Of a DNA stretch of 64,000 nucleotides, positions 8,199-16,246 are shown piece by piece. Source of the DNA: Soehngenia sp. (GTDB lineage: Bacteria > Bacillota > Clostridia > Tissierellales > Tissierellaceae); contig JAGXFX010000007.1 in assembly GCA_024637045.1 (NCBI GenBank), positions 50,309 to 114,308 on the forward strand, given 5' to 3'. The first letter of the stretch is position 1, and every line of letters starts with the position of its first letter. Both the position numbers and the translations under genes were made by a program. A model generated the notes under the pieces. The model had not been told where the DNA came from, searched no databases, and saw only the letters and a program-made list of their open reading frames with translations.

Positions 8199-9293
8199 TT
8201 AATGGTCTGATTTAAGTCCTGCTCCGCACATGGGGATTAGCGAATCGGGAATTCTTCCCTCCTGCTCAACCAGCTTAAGGTATGCAGCATAGGTTGCCGC
8301 AGTTGTATGCTCAATGTAAATTCCCTTCTTTGCGAGCTTATCCCTTGCTGGCAGGATTCCATCCTCAGGTGCAGTTATTACCTTAATATCGTATTTATAT
8401 ATATACTCCAGAATTTCATTTCCACGCATGGGTGCTCCGATTGCAATACCTTCAGCCATTGTCTCCTTCGGAATGATATGTCGTATCTCTTTTTCCCCAG
8501 ATTTAACTGTTTCTGCAAATGGTGCGCAGTTTTCTCCTTGAACGGCATATATATTTGGCATTTTTTCAATTGTTCCTGATTCCAACAATTCCTCTAAGCC
8601 TATCATTACGCCTATGAATAGTGTTCCATTTCCTAGTGGAACAAAAAGATTCTCAGGGATTCTCTCAAGCTGCTCATATACTTCATAGATATATGTCTTG
8701 GTCCCCTGATAGAAGAATGGATTGAACACATGACTTGCATAGTATATTTCCTCTTCCTCCGCTTTCCTTCTGCATGCATCCGCGCACTTGTCCCTTGAGC
8801 CTGGAACCACATTCACCTTTGCTCCGTGTGAAAGAATCATATCTATTTTTTTAGGCGATGTCCCTTCAGGTACAAATATTTCGCATTCTATTCCAGCCTT
8901 TGCGCTGTATGCTGCAATACTGTTTCCCGCGTTCCCACTGCTGTCCTGGACAACTGACTCCACACCGATTGATTTAGCATGTGCCATAAGAACCGCAGCT
9001 CCCCTGTCCTTAAATGACATAGTAGGCATAAAATAATCCATCTTCAACATAACATCCTCATCAAGATGAATAACTGGGGTCATTCCTTCACCCAGGGAAA
9101 CCTTTCCCAGTGCCTTTTTGTCGACAGGAATCCATTCCCTGTATCTTAACAGTCCCCATTTATCCTTGTGTACCTTATCGAGATCGAACTTCGGTGCATC
9201 GTATTGAAGCTTCCAAAGTCCACCACATTCACATTTTGCTATCCTTGTATGGACACTTTCTTCATGATTGCATTTTGAACAGTAAAAATTCAT
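8199..9293 (-). CDS. Threonine-synthase-like PLP enzyme with N-terminal zinc ribbon
   Basis: 364 residues. The N-terminus carries a CxxC..CxC zinc ribbon (Cys 5, 8, 21, 23). The fold-type II PLP core follows: MSFKDRGA with the Schiff-base lysine at residue 95, SSGNAGNSIAAYSA for the PLP phosphate/asparagine loop, and a GNGT glycine loop. This matches threonine synthase and relatives that eliminate or replace phosphate on homoserine phosphate. No other threonine-pathway gene is nearby, so a catabolic or related lyase activity remains possible. The MoaE-like gene follows 17 bases downstream. Confidence 0.75.
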   Translation of the reverse strand: MNFYCSKCNHEESVHTRIAKCECGGLWKLQYDAPKFDLDKVHKDKWGLLRYREWIPVDKKALGKVSLGEGMTPVIHLDEDVMLKMDYFMPTMSFKDRGAAVLMAHAKSIGVESVVQDSSGNAGNSIAAYSAKAGIECEIFVPEGTSPKKIDMILSHGAKVNVVPGSRDKCADACRRKAEEEEIYYASHVFNPFFYQGTKTYIYEVYEQLERIPENLFVPLGNGTLFIGVMIGLEELLESGTIEKMPNIYAVQGENCAPFAETVKSGEKEIRHIIPKETMAEGIAIGAPMRGNEILEYIYKYDIKVITAPEDGILPARDKLAKKGIYIEHTTAATYAAYLKLVEQEGRIPDSLIPMCGAGLKSDH

Positions 9294-9308
9294 TATAATT
9301 TCCCCCGA

Positions 9309-9875
9309 TCAAATTCCTTTTACTGGCTTTGATGTATCATAGCCCAACTCGTAGTAGTTGTTATTGTTAAATTGGAAGTCCTTTATTACATCCAGACCCA
9401 ACTTGTCCACATGAGCTTTGTATGATCTTGGATTTATGTGGTTTATAAAGGTTATAAGAATCGGAAATCTCTTGTTCATCTGCTCTCTGGAAAAATCAAA
9501 TAGCTTTGGCAGTACTTCCGTGCTTCTGTACTTCTTGTCAATACATATTGGCCCGTATTGGTAGGAGTTCTCTGTCGAAAGTGTCTCGCCCAAATACTCA
9601 GTTTCAGGAAGGTCCTTTATCATGTGTTGAAACAGAGGCCATTCTGACCAGTATTCCCAGGATGCAGCCATTGCATAGGCAATGACCTCGTCGCCATCAC
9701 ATGCAATTGCTATTCCCTGCTCCTTTCCTATAAGCTCCCCAAACTTCTCAGGAGTAAAAAGTGTTGTTACAAAACCATCCGGCTTGTCCTCTTCCCTTAT
9801 GGTAGAGACATGGTATTTCTTCTGAAGCTCTGATATTTGTGGTATGTCCTCTATCGTTGCATTTCTGTAAATCAT
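9309..9875 (-). CDS. GNAT-like acetyltransferase
   Basis: 188 residues beginning MIYRNATIEDIPQI, a typical GNAT opening. The motif A region (CIDKKYRSTEVLPKLFDFSR) is degenerate, lacking a clear R/Q-x-x-G-x-G/A, so acetyl-CoA binding may be altered. Its stop lies 15 bases before the threonine-synthase-like start, so the two are likely cotranscribed. The substrate is unknown. Confidence 0.65.
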   Translation of the reverse strand: MIYRNATIEDIPQISELQKKYHVSTIREEDKPDGFVTTLFTPEKFGELIGKEQGIAIACDGDEVIAYAMAASWEYWSEWPLFQHMIKDLPETEYLGETLSTENSYQYGPICIDKKYRSTEVLPKLFDFSREQMNKRFPILITFINHINPRSYKAHVDKLGLDVIKDFQFNNNNYYELGYDTSKPVKGI

Positions 9876-9978
9876 ATTTGCCCTCCTTCATTTTGTCTTT
9901 TAGAAAGTCCTTCTTTGATTTTAACATATTTACTGAATGTTTCTACTATTTCATATGATTTTTACACATAAAAATAAA

Positions 9979-10007
9979 TACCCCTTTCGGCTGAGTCGAA
10001 AAGGGTA
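9979..10007 (-). terminator. Terminator downstream of the EFR1-type gene
   Basis: The arms TACCCCTTTCG and CGAAAAGGGTA pair with one mismatch, and the minus-strand continuation is T-rich (TTTATTTTTATG). Confidence 0.75.
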
Positions 10008-10017
10008 CCAAACACCA

Positions 10018-10824
10018 TTATACAAATATCTCCGGTTCTTTTGTATCCTGAAATTCCTCTTCTAGTTCCTGTTTATGCTTTAAGTAGTCTTCATCATCAA
10101 AGTACTTTGCATGGACAGGGCACTTCTTGATGCAAGCTCCGCACTTTATGCAGATTCCAATAAGAATCTTAACATTGTCTTCTGGAATTGATCCCATCGG
10201 GCAAACTCTTGAACATATTTTACAATCCGTGCAGGTTTCCTTTGTTTTTGGAGTTACTCTTCTAATATCAACTGGATTTCCATCCTTATCAAGGGGTTTG
10301 TAGTATTTATTATAGCTCGGATTTCCCTTTACATTGATTTGTAGATCCTTTTTTCCAATATTATGTACTGTCTTTTCTGCAAAATCAGCTACGATTTCTA
10401 GATCCTTCTTATCAGGTCTATCCTTTGCTAGCTTATATGAGAAGGAATGCTCTCCGATAAATGCAGCTGCTCCAATTACATCGAAACTACCACTCACCAG
10501 AATATCCCTAAGCTCAAGAAGGGCATCATCATAATCCCTATTTCCGTAAAGGACTACAGCAACTGCCTTTGCCCCTTTGCCATTTATTCCTGAAAGGTAA
10601 TCCAGGAGAATATTTGGCACCCTTCCTGCATATACTGGAACTCCAACAACGACAATGTCATTCTCGCAAAAATCAGGATACTCTTTTCTTTTAGGGGGCA
10701 ATGTAAAATCATAGTTATTTATACTTTCCAGATCCATGCCCTCTGCTAGTTTTTCTGCAATTTTAGTTACAATTTTTTCAGTTGTCCCTGTTGGGCTAAA
10801 GTAAAACTTTTTTACTCTATTCAT
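10018..10824 (-). CDS. EFR1-type flavodoxin/ferredoxin fusion protein
   Basis: 268 residues. The first half is a flavodoxin-like domain: FYFSPTGTTEKI is the FMN phosphate-binding loop and VVVGVPVYAGRVP a following strand and loop. The second half carries two [4Fe-4S] motifs, CTDCKICSRVCPMG and CIKCGACIKKCP. Proteins of this EFR1 architecture are soluble electron carriers in anaerobes; partners are unknown. It is flanked by a terminator downstream and a REP-like repeat upstream, so it is probably monocistronic. Confidence 0.85.
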   Translation of the reverse strand: MNRVKKFYFSPTGTTEKIVTKIAEKLAEGMDLESINNYDFTLPPKRKEYPDFCENDIVVVGVPVYAGRVPNILLDYLSGINGKGAKAVAVVLYGNRDYDDALLELRDILVSGSFDVIGAAAFIGEHSFSYKLAKDRPDKKDLEIVADFAEKTVHNIGKKDLQINVKGNPSYNKYYKPLDKDGNPVDIRRVTPKTKETCTDCKICSRVCPMGSIPEDNVKILIGICIKCGACIKKCPVHAKYFDDEDYLKHKQELEEEFQDTKEPEIFV

Positions 10825-10870
10825 AGATGCCTCCCACTATGATTAATGTTTTGGATTTTCGAAGCAAAGG

Positions 10871-10920
10871 TACGTCCCTGGCGCTTTAACTGGGACAAAA
10901 AGGACCGTCCCTGGCGTCCC
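10871..10920 (+). repeat. REP-like dispersed repeat, copy 2 with a partial second unit
   Basis: The full unit lies at 10892-10920 (GGGACAAAAAGGACCGTCCC then TGGCGTCCC). Immediately before it a truncated unit reads TACGTCCCTGGCG (10871-10883). The pair fills the gap between the EFR1 gene and the FAD reductase gene. See copies at 275 and 50166. Confidence 0.75.
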
Positions 10921-10923
10921 GAA

Positions 10924-12021
10924 TTAAAGAATCCCTGATTCTGCCAGCTTGCTTTTAATTGAGCCCATTGAAAGGACTCCTGACTTCAGAATCAGAAATC
11001 TTGTAATATCATTATACATTAAAAACGATTTGATATTCTTCCATCTTATATTCATTCTAAGCTTACCGGTATTTCTTCTATAACCAGCCACTGATGTATC
11101 TATATCCTTTTCAATACCTTCTGACAGTGCCAAAGCACTCCTAAAACAATAGCTTAGTCCTTCCGCTGAACTTGGACTTATCCATCCTGCCGCTTCTCCA
11201 ATCAAGGCAACATTACCATCCCCGTGTAATATCTCTCCAACTTTACCCGGCCTGGAAATATATGCTCCATCTCTTTTTAAACAGGGCCCAAAAGAGAATC
11301 CTCTCTTCTGCAGTCTTTTTTTCAATTCAATAAACTTTTCCAAAGGTTCTTCTTCCGGATTCAAGGCTGCTCCAAGTATCAGTATTCCATCCTTGGGGAT
11401 GGTCCATGAGTAGAAATCGGTAATGTCCTTGTCAAATATCGACGAATAATACGGCATCTCTCCATCCATCCTGTAGTATTCCTGTATGGCAATGTACTGT
11501 TTTGGCATGGGGTAATCAGGTGAAAGAATTCTTCTTACTTTTGAGTAGGAACCATCTGCTCCTACGAGAAGTTTCGCTGCAACCTTTCTCTTCTTCTTGT
11601 CCTTTACATAAGTTATTTCTACACCACTATTTGTATACTCAAACCCTTTGAAAATTGCCTCACATTCCACTTCAACCTCGGATGGAATCAATGAAAACAG
11701 CCATCTGTCAAATCTTTCCCTGTCAACATTTATGTAATGGCGCTGGTAGTACCTCTCAAGATTGCTTTTTTCATCTATTGTCCTCACAGTAAAAAGCTGA
11801 GGTCCATCGAGAATATGCTGTGGAATTCCCAACCCGAATTCAGCCAACATCTTTTGTGCATCAGGAGCTATAAGGCCGCCGCAGCATTTCTGAAAACTAT
11901 CTCTTCCTGATTCTATAAACATATTACGTCTTTCAAGAACCAGAACTTTTCTTTTCTTGCCAATCAACTTTGCAAGCGTAGCTCCGGCTGGTCCGCCTCC
12001 AACAATTACAACATCATACAT
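10924..12021 (-). CDS. FAD-dependent oxidoreductase, geranylgeranyl-reductase-like
   Basis: About 365 residues. It opens with a dinucleotide-binding VVIVGGGPAGATLA and has the second FAD motif GADGSYSKVRR and the third, GNVALIGEAAGWISPSSAEGLSYC. These place it in the geranylgeranyl reductase/flavin-dependent hydroxylase-like group. A CCGG cysteine pair at about residue 47 is common in this group. The substrate could be a polyprenoid or quinone, but this is not shown. The start ATG overlaps the stop of the small XRE gene (TGATG). Confidence 0.75.
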   Translation of the reverse strand: MYDVVIVGGGPAGATLAKLIGKKRKVLVLERRNMFIESGRDSFQKCCGGLIAPDAQKMLAEFGLGIPQHILDGPQLFTVRTIDEKSNLERYYQRHYINVDRERFDRWLFSLIPSEVEVECEAIFKGFEYTNSGVEITYVKDKKKRKVAAKLLVGADGSYSKVRRILSPDYPMPKQYIAIQEYYRMDGEMPYYSSIFDKDITDFYSWTIPKDGILILGAALNPEEEPLEKFIELKKRLQKRGFSFGPCLKRDGAYISRPGKVGEILHGDGNVALIGEAAGWISPSSAEGLSYCFRSALALSEGIEKDIDTSVAGYRRNTGKLRMNIRWKNIKSFLMYNDITRFLILKSGVLSMGSIKSKLAESGIL

Positions 12022-12245
12022 CACGACTCACCTTCCTCAGAATCATCTCTGTATTCAAGAATGTCCCCTGGCTGACAATCAAGAGCTTTGCAGATTCCTT
12101 CAAGGGTTGACAACCGTATTGCCTTTGCCTTGCCGTTTTTGAGCACGGAAATATTGGCCATGGTTATTCCAACCTTCTTAGATAGTTCTGTAACACTCAT
12201 TTTTCGCTTTGCCAGCATAACATCAATATTTATAATAATGGCCAT
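12021..12245 (-). CDS. Small XRE/Cro-CI family regulator (YozG-like)
   Basis: About 74 residues consisting of one HTH: MLAKRKMSVTELSKKVGITMANIS followed by LKNGKAKAIRLSTLEGICKALDCQPGDILEY. I choose the ATG at 12243-12245, which follows GAGGTGA. Such small XRE proteins are typically paired with DUF2975 membrane proteins, as here (11 bases upstream), and probably regulate their own operon. Confidence 0.85.
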   Translation of the reverse strand: MAIIINIDVMLAKRKMSVTELSKKVGITMANISVLKNGKAKAIRLSTLEGICKALDCQPGDILEYRDDSEEGES

Positions 12246-12255
12246 GTTAGTCACC

Positions 12256-12708
12256 TCAAATCGTTAGATCGTTATCTTCTTTTATCTCGATTGCCTTGGC
12301 AAGGAGTTTCTGAAGTACGGCCGCAAAAGTAGCAATCACTATTGATGCAAAGACTATAATAATTGGAAACCCTACCACTCCAGGTGCATCATCCGCATCA
12401 GCAACTGGGTATAAGAAGGGTAGCATAATAATATATATTCCACTTATGACAAAAGCTGCATATTTTATCAACCCAAGAGCTGTCACCGAATCTCTTGAGA
12501 ATGCCTTGTTCTGGTCAATAAAGTTAAGTAGCTTGAATGTTTGGTAGAGAGCAAAGAAATAAGCCATGGCTGTTCCATAAGCTCCAAGTATTATTAATAA
12601 GTTGAAATACCCATACATTACCGGTAGCCAAAAAATACAAATAGCCAGAATCGGTAATGCCATTACCAGAACTGTTCCTTTAAGGAAGAGTGTAGTCCCT
12701 TTTTTCAT
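12256..12708 (-). CDS. DUF2975 membrane protein
   Basis: About 150 residues with four hydrophobic helices. It has the TLFLKGTVLVMALPILAICIFWLP opening and the FSRDSVTALGLIKY cytoplasmic segment characteristic of DUF2975. The start ATG follows GAGGTG by seven bases. DUF2975 proteins accompany small XRE regulators and have no established biochemical role. First gene of the DUF2975-XRE-FAD reductase operon. Confidence 0.8.
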   Translation of the reverse strand: MKKGTTLFLKGTVLVMALPILAICIFWLPVMYGYFNLLIILGAYGTAMAYFFALYQTFKLLNFIDQNKAFSRDSVTALGLIKYAAFVISGIYIIMLPFLYPVADADDAPGVVGFPIIIVFASIVIATFAAVLQKLLAKAIEIKEDNDLTI

Positions 12709-12845
12709 AATCAAACACCTCACATTATTAATTCAATATATTAATTTTAGCAGAATATTTATCGTTTTACAATAAATATTTATTCTTTTAAGTAAATTCT
12801 GTTAACATCGATTAAGGAGAAAGTATTTGAATGTAATAGAAAAAA

Positions 12846-12881
12846 TTTCAGGTATGGAGGATTAATCCTCCATACCTGAAA
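12846..12881 (-). terminator. Perfect palindromic terminator of the lipid kinase gene
   Basis: A perfect 36-base palindrome (TTTCAGGTATGGAGGATT and its complement) followed on the minus strand by TTTTTC. It overlaps the last seven codons of the lipid kinase gene, so the stop codon TAA lies at the hairpin apex. Confidence 0.85.
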
Positions 12882-13761
12882 TAACCCTCAGGTGGCCTTT
12901 TAAAACACTTAATTCAAGAGGCAGATCTGGTCCCTTCTCCCCATCCACATCACTTTCAAGCTTTTCCCCATCTACAGTCTTTACACTGAGGGTTTTTGAC
13001 TTGAAATAGTGTACATCATCTGATTCGGAAAGTTTCCCTGATAACACTGAAGATGTCATCTTCACAGTTTCCGGGATATTAAGCTTCTCTATTGCCAGGA
13101 TATGAAGCACTCCACCACTTAACTCAGCTTCCGGAAAAACAGTTCTGACACCACCCAAAGAATCTATCAGACCTGCAATTAAGACTGATACCTCTCCTTC
13201 CCACTGCTCATCATCCATTTGCAGTTCTACTTGGAATGTTTCGCCATCCATAAACTCCCTTACAGAAGCCAGAAAATATGCAAGTGGTCCCAGCATTGCC
13301 TTTTCCTCGCTTTCAACATCATGAATAGCTTCTGCAATATTACCGACACCAACGATGTTAGTAAAATACCTGTCATTTACCTTTCCGATGTCAATTGCCT
13401 TTTCCTTTCCGATTCCTAGAAGACTTATTGCATCCTCTGGCTTAAGTGGTATCTGGAGAGCTCTTGCAAGATCATTTACCGTTCCCATTGGAATTATTCC
13501 AAGAAGGGGTGGACTCTCAAGACCCGCCAGACCATTTACTGTCTCATTTACCGTACCGTCACCACCAAGAGATACTACCAGATCAAAACCTTTATTTCCT
13601 GCATCAGAAGCAAATTTAGTGGCATCACCTTTTCCTTCTGTGTAAATCACTTCCATTTCATCATAGTTTTTCTCAAGAACATTTTTAATCATTTCTTCAT
13701 ATTCTGCTGCATCTTCATTTCCTGATGATGGGTTTATAATTATCATCGCCGATTTTTTCAT
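12862..13761 (-). CDS. Diacylglycerol/lipid kinase family protein (DagK/YegS-like)
   Basis: 299 residues. It opens with SAMIIINPSSGN and carries the nucleotide-binding VSLGGDGTVNETVNGL and the PMGTVNDLARAL segment, the hallmarks of DAGK catalytic domains. It phosphorylates a membrane lipid such as diacylglycerol using ATP, in lipid recycling. The length is normal. Monocistronic, with a start after AGGAGG. A GGGTATATA promoter-like motif lies about 35 bases upstream of the start. Confidence 0.85.
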   Translation of the reverse strand: MKKSAMIIINPSSGNEDAAEYEEMIKNVLEKNYDEMEVIYTEGKGDATKFASDAGNKGFDLVVSLGGDGTVNETVNGLAGLESPPLLGIIPMGTVNDLARALQIPLKPEDAISLLGIGKEKAIDIGKVNDRYFTNIVGVGNIAEAIHDVESEEKAMLGPLAYFLASVREFMDGETFQVELQMDDEQWEGEVSVLIAGLIDSLGGVRTVFPEAELSGGVLHILAIEKLNIPETVKMTSSVLSGKLSESDDVHYFKSKTLSVKTVDGEKLESDVDGEKGPDLPLELSVLKGHLRVISGMED

Positions 13762-13839
13762 GATCTTACCTCCTGCTATTATTCCTTCCTACTATATACC
13801 CAATATCATAGTTTCTTATGACCTTTCAAAAAACAAAGA

Positions 13840-13867
13840 ATACTGTTGCTAAATTCCACAACAGTAT
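13840..13867 (-). terminator. Terminator of the small membrane-protein gene
   Basis: ATACTGTTG / CAACAGTAT arms with a ten-base loop; the minus strand continues TTCTTTGTTTTTTG. Confidence 0.7.
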
Positions 13868-13898
13868 CGCACTTGCTATCTCTATTCTATTTTGCTGT

Positions 13899-14237
13899 CT
13901 AGTCTATTTTTGTATCAAACTTGTATGCTGCAAACTCGATAATAACTCCATAGATTATCCCAGCCAGAAAGCTGGTTGTATCAGCAAAACCTATTGAACT
14001 ATAGAATGCAAATGAAACCAGAAGTCCTATAACTGCACCTCTTGTTAGAGCCATCTTCAGTCCAACATTTTTCCATGGAGCTCCAATTATAAAACCCATT
14101 AAGAGACGATTATACCACAAAGCAAACAACCAGTATGTTTCTCTTTCAAAACCTGATCGGATTGACGCACCTACTATACAGACTATTCCTAGAAGTATGC
14201 CCGTTATAATGGAAATTTTCATTCTACGAGTAATCAT
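13899..14237 (-). CDS. Small polytopic membrane protein, unknown function
   Basis: About 112 residues with four predicted hydrophobic helices separated by short loops (for example TGILLGIVCIVGASIR and GAVIGLLVSFAFYS). I choose the ATG at 14235-14237, nine bases after AGGGGAG; the ATG three codons earlier touches the ribosome site. I do not recognise the family. It precedes a terminator and is transcribed alone or with RidA, which lies 33 bases upstream. Confidence 0.6.
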   Translation of the reverse strand: MITRRMKISIITGILLGIVCIVGASIRSGFERETYWLFALWYNRLLMGFIIGAPWKNVGLKMALTRGAVIGLLVSFAFYSSIGFADTTSFLAGIIYGVIIEFAAYKFDTKID

Positions 14238-14270
14238 TGAATCCATCTCCCCTCTAAATTAAGTATCAAT

Positions 14271-14648
14271 CTATTCAATTTCAGCCATTGCTTCAATTTC
14301 CACAAGAGATCCTCCGTGAAGCTCAGGTACTGGAACTACAACCCGCACTGGCTTGTGCTCTCCAAAATATTCCTCATAAACTTCATTTACTGCATCCCAA
14401 TTCTGAACATCCGTAACATAGACTCTGCACTGTACCACATTGTTTTTTCCAATTCCCGCTTCTTTTAGTACTCTGTCAAGGTTGTCCAGTGCTTGCTTAG
14501 CATGTTTCTTTACTCCACCTTCGGGTAGCTCCCTTGTATCAGGATCAATTGAAAGCTGTCCTGACACATATAACATCCCATTTGAAATTACTCCTGGTGA
14601 ATAATGTCCCTTGTTTTCTGCTTTGTATTTTGGTTGAACCTTTTTCAT
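14271..14648 (-). CDS. ridA: RidA family reactive-enamine/imine deaminase
   Basis: 125 residues with the RidA (YjgF/YER057c/UK114) signature: GHYSPGVISNGMLYVSGQLS at the N-terminus, and VQCRVYVTDVQNW with the catalytic arginine preceding the V-x-x-x-V-P-x-P-x-L-H-x-G segment. It hydrolyses reactive 2-aminoacrylate-type enamines released by PLP enzymes. The ending EIEAMAEIE is also typical. A terminator separates it from the NhaC gene upstream. Confidence 0.9.
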   Translation of the reverse strand: MKKVQPKYKAENKGHYSPGVISNGMLYVSGQLSIDPDTRELPEGGVKKHAKQALDNLDRVLKEAGIGKNNVVQCRVYVTDVQNWDAVNEVYEEYFGEHKPVRVVVPVPELHGGSLVEIEAMAEIE

Positions 14649-14743
14649 GTTATTTCCTCCAATTCTTACTCATGAATCCTACCAGATCAATTTTGTTTTG
14701 CAAGTACTTACGATTTATATTATACCCCCTTATACTCAAAATA

Positions 14744-14782
14744 AAGAATCAAGCTAGGAGATTTAATCCGAGCTTGATTCTT
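14744..14782 (-). terminator. Terminator of the alanine dehydrogenase-NhaC operon
   Basis: AAGAATCAAGCT / AGCTTGATTCTT perfect 12-bp arms with a 15-base loop; TATTTTGAG follows on the minus strand. Confidence 0.8.
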
Positions 14783-14825
14783 AGGGAGGTATCTATTAAT
14801 TATTTATTTATATATTGTTTTAGAA

Positions 14826-16232
14826 TTACAAGCTTATAAAGCCAATTGCCAGATATCCAGCTACTGCAACTCCTCCACATATCAATGCATATGGTAGCTG
14901 TGTCTTAACGTGGTCAATATGGTCAGCAGCTGCACCTGTTGATGCAAGTATTGTTGTGTCAGAAAGAGGTGAACAGTGGTCTCCAAATACTCCTCCTCCA
15001 GCTACTGCAGCAAATGACGCCATAACAAGAGGTGTAACCGCTCCACCTGTAAAAGCAAATGCCAGTGGAAGAGCAATAGGCATCGTTATTGCAAATGTAC
15101 CCCATGATGAACCAGTTGAAAATGCTACTATAGCTGCAATTATAAATACTATTGCTGGCAACAGTTGTGGTGTCAAGAAATCTTCAGTAACAGAAACTAT
15201 GTAATTGGCTGTACCAATATTTCTGGAAAGTGTATTTATGGAGTAAGCCAAAGCTAGTATTACAACTGCTGGCACAGCTCCTTTGATTCCATTGGTTGCA
15301 GTATCCATAATTTCATTGAACGGGATTCCTTGGAAGAACATGCTAACACCCATGAATATCAGCACAAATAGAAATGCTTCCATAGTTTTTGCAGATTTTA
15401 ATGCTAAGTATGTTCCCATTGCAATAGTAATAATCATCAATACTGGTAATAGGAAGTTAAGGAAAACTCTTGGTTTCAAACCAGGATATGACTCCATCTC
15501 TGTCAGCTCTCTACCTATTAGAGGAATAGCTCCATCCCTTAGAACTTTTCCTTCATTAATGGCTCTATCTTCTGCTTTTTTCATAGGTCCAAAGTCTTTA
15601 ATGACTCCACCTGCAATTAGACCAACAAATACAATTGTAAACAAAGCGTAGAAATTGTACGGTATAGCTTTTAAAAATAAGCCCATCGCATCTTCCTGGG
15701 TCACTATTGCCCCAACACCAATTGCCAAACCGCTTAGGTAAGCTGCCCATCCGGTTATTGGAACTAACACACTTACTGGCGCTGCTCCTGAGTCAGCTAT
15801 GTAAGCTAGTTTCTCTCTTGATATCTTAGCTTTATCAGATATACCTCTCATTGTAGTTCCTACGAAAAGTGGACTAAATGAGTCACTGAAATAAACAAAC
15901 ATACCTAAGAACCATGCCACAAGCTGTATAGCTCTTCTACTTAGGTGCTTATTCTGTATGTATTCTGCGAATCCCTGTATTGCACCTGTTTTACGAAAGA
16001 ATGCTACTAATATTCCAATAAATGTGTTCAAAAGCATAACCCATGCAAAGCTTGAACTACCAAGACTAGCTTTTAAGAGATTTGGAAATCCAAGTAAACC
16101 TTCTCCTGCCATTAGTGTACCTGTAATACAAGCCACCATCAATGCTATAACTGTATTCTTAGTTGCAAATGATAGTACAATTGCTATAATTGCTGGTACT
16201 AGTGATAATATACCAAGATCCATTGCTTCCAT
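14826..16232 (-). CDS. NhaC-family Na+/H+ antiporter-type transporter
   Basis: 468 residues with about twelve hydrophobic helices. The segments FFRKTGAIQGFAEYIQ, VYFSDSFSPLFVGTTMRGISDKAKISREKLAYIADS and GVFGDHCSPLSDTTILAS are characteristic of NhaC/YheL and tetracycline-like antiporters. Family members exchange Na+ for H+, and some exchange organic acids. It lies 14 bases downstream of an alanine dehydrogenase-like gene, so it may serve that substrate, for example as an amino- or keto-acid carrier, rather than pH control. The start follows AGGAG. Confidence 0.85.
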   Translation of the reverse strand: MEAMDLGILSLVPAIIAIVLSFATKNTVIALMVACITGTLMAGEGLLGFPNLLKASLGSSSFAWVMLLNTFIGILVAFFRKTGAIQGFAEYIQNKHLSRRAIQLVAWFLGMFVYFSDSFSPLFVGTTMRGISDKAKISREKLAYIADSGAAPVSVLVPITGWAAYLSGLAIGVGAIVTQEDAMGLFLKAIPYNFYALFTIVFVGLIAGGVIKDFGPMKKAEDRAINEGKVLRDGAIPLIGRELTEMESYPGLKPRVFLNFLLPVLMIITIAMGTYLALKSAKTMEAFLFVLIFMGVSMFFQGIPFNEIMDTATNGIKGAVPAVVILALAYSINTLSRNIGTANYIVSVTEDFLTPQLLPAIVFIIAAIVAFSTGSSWGTFAITMPIALPLAFAFTGGAVTPLVMASFAAVAGGGVFGDHCSPLSDTTILASTGAAADHIDHVKTQLPYALICGGVAVAGYLAIGFISL

Positions 16233-16246
16233 TTTACCACTCCTTT

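Noticed and set aside
15283..15651. A 122-codon plus-strand open frame
   Set aside because: It is antisense to the NhaC gene, lacks a ribosome site and matches no family; a composition effect.
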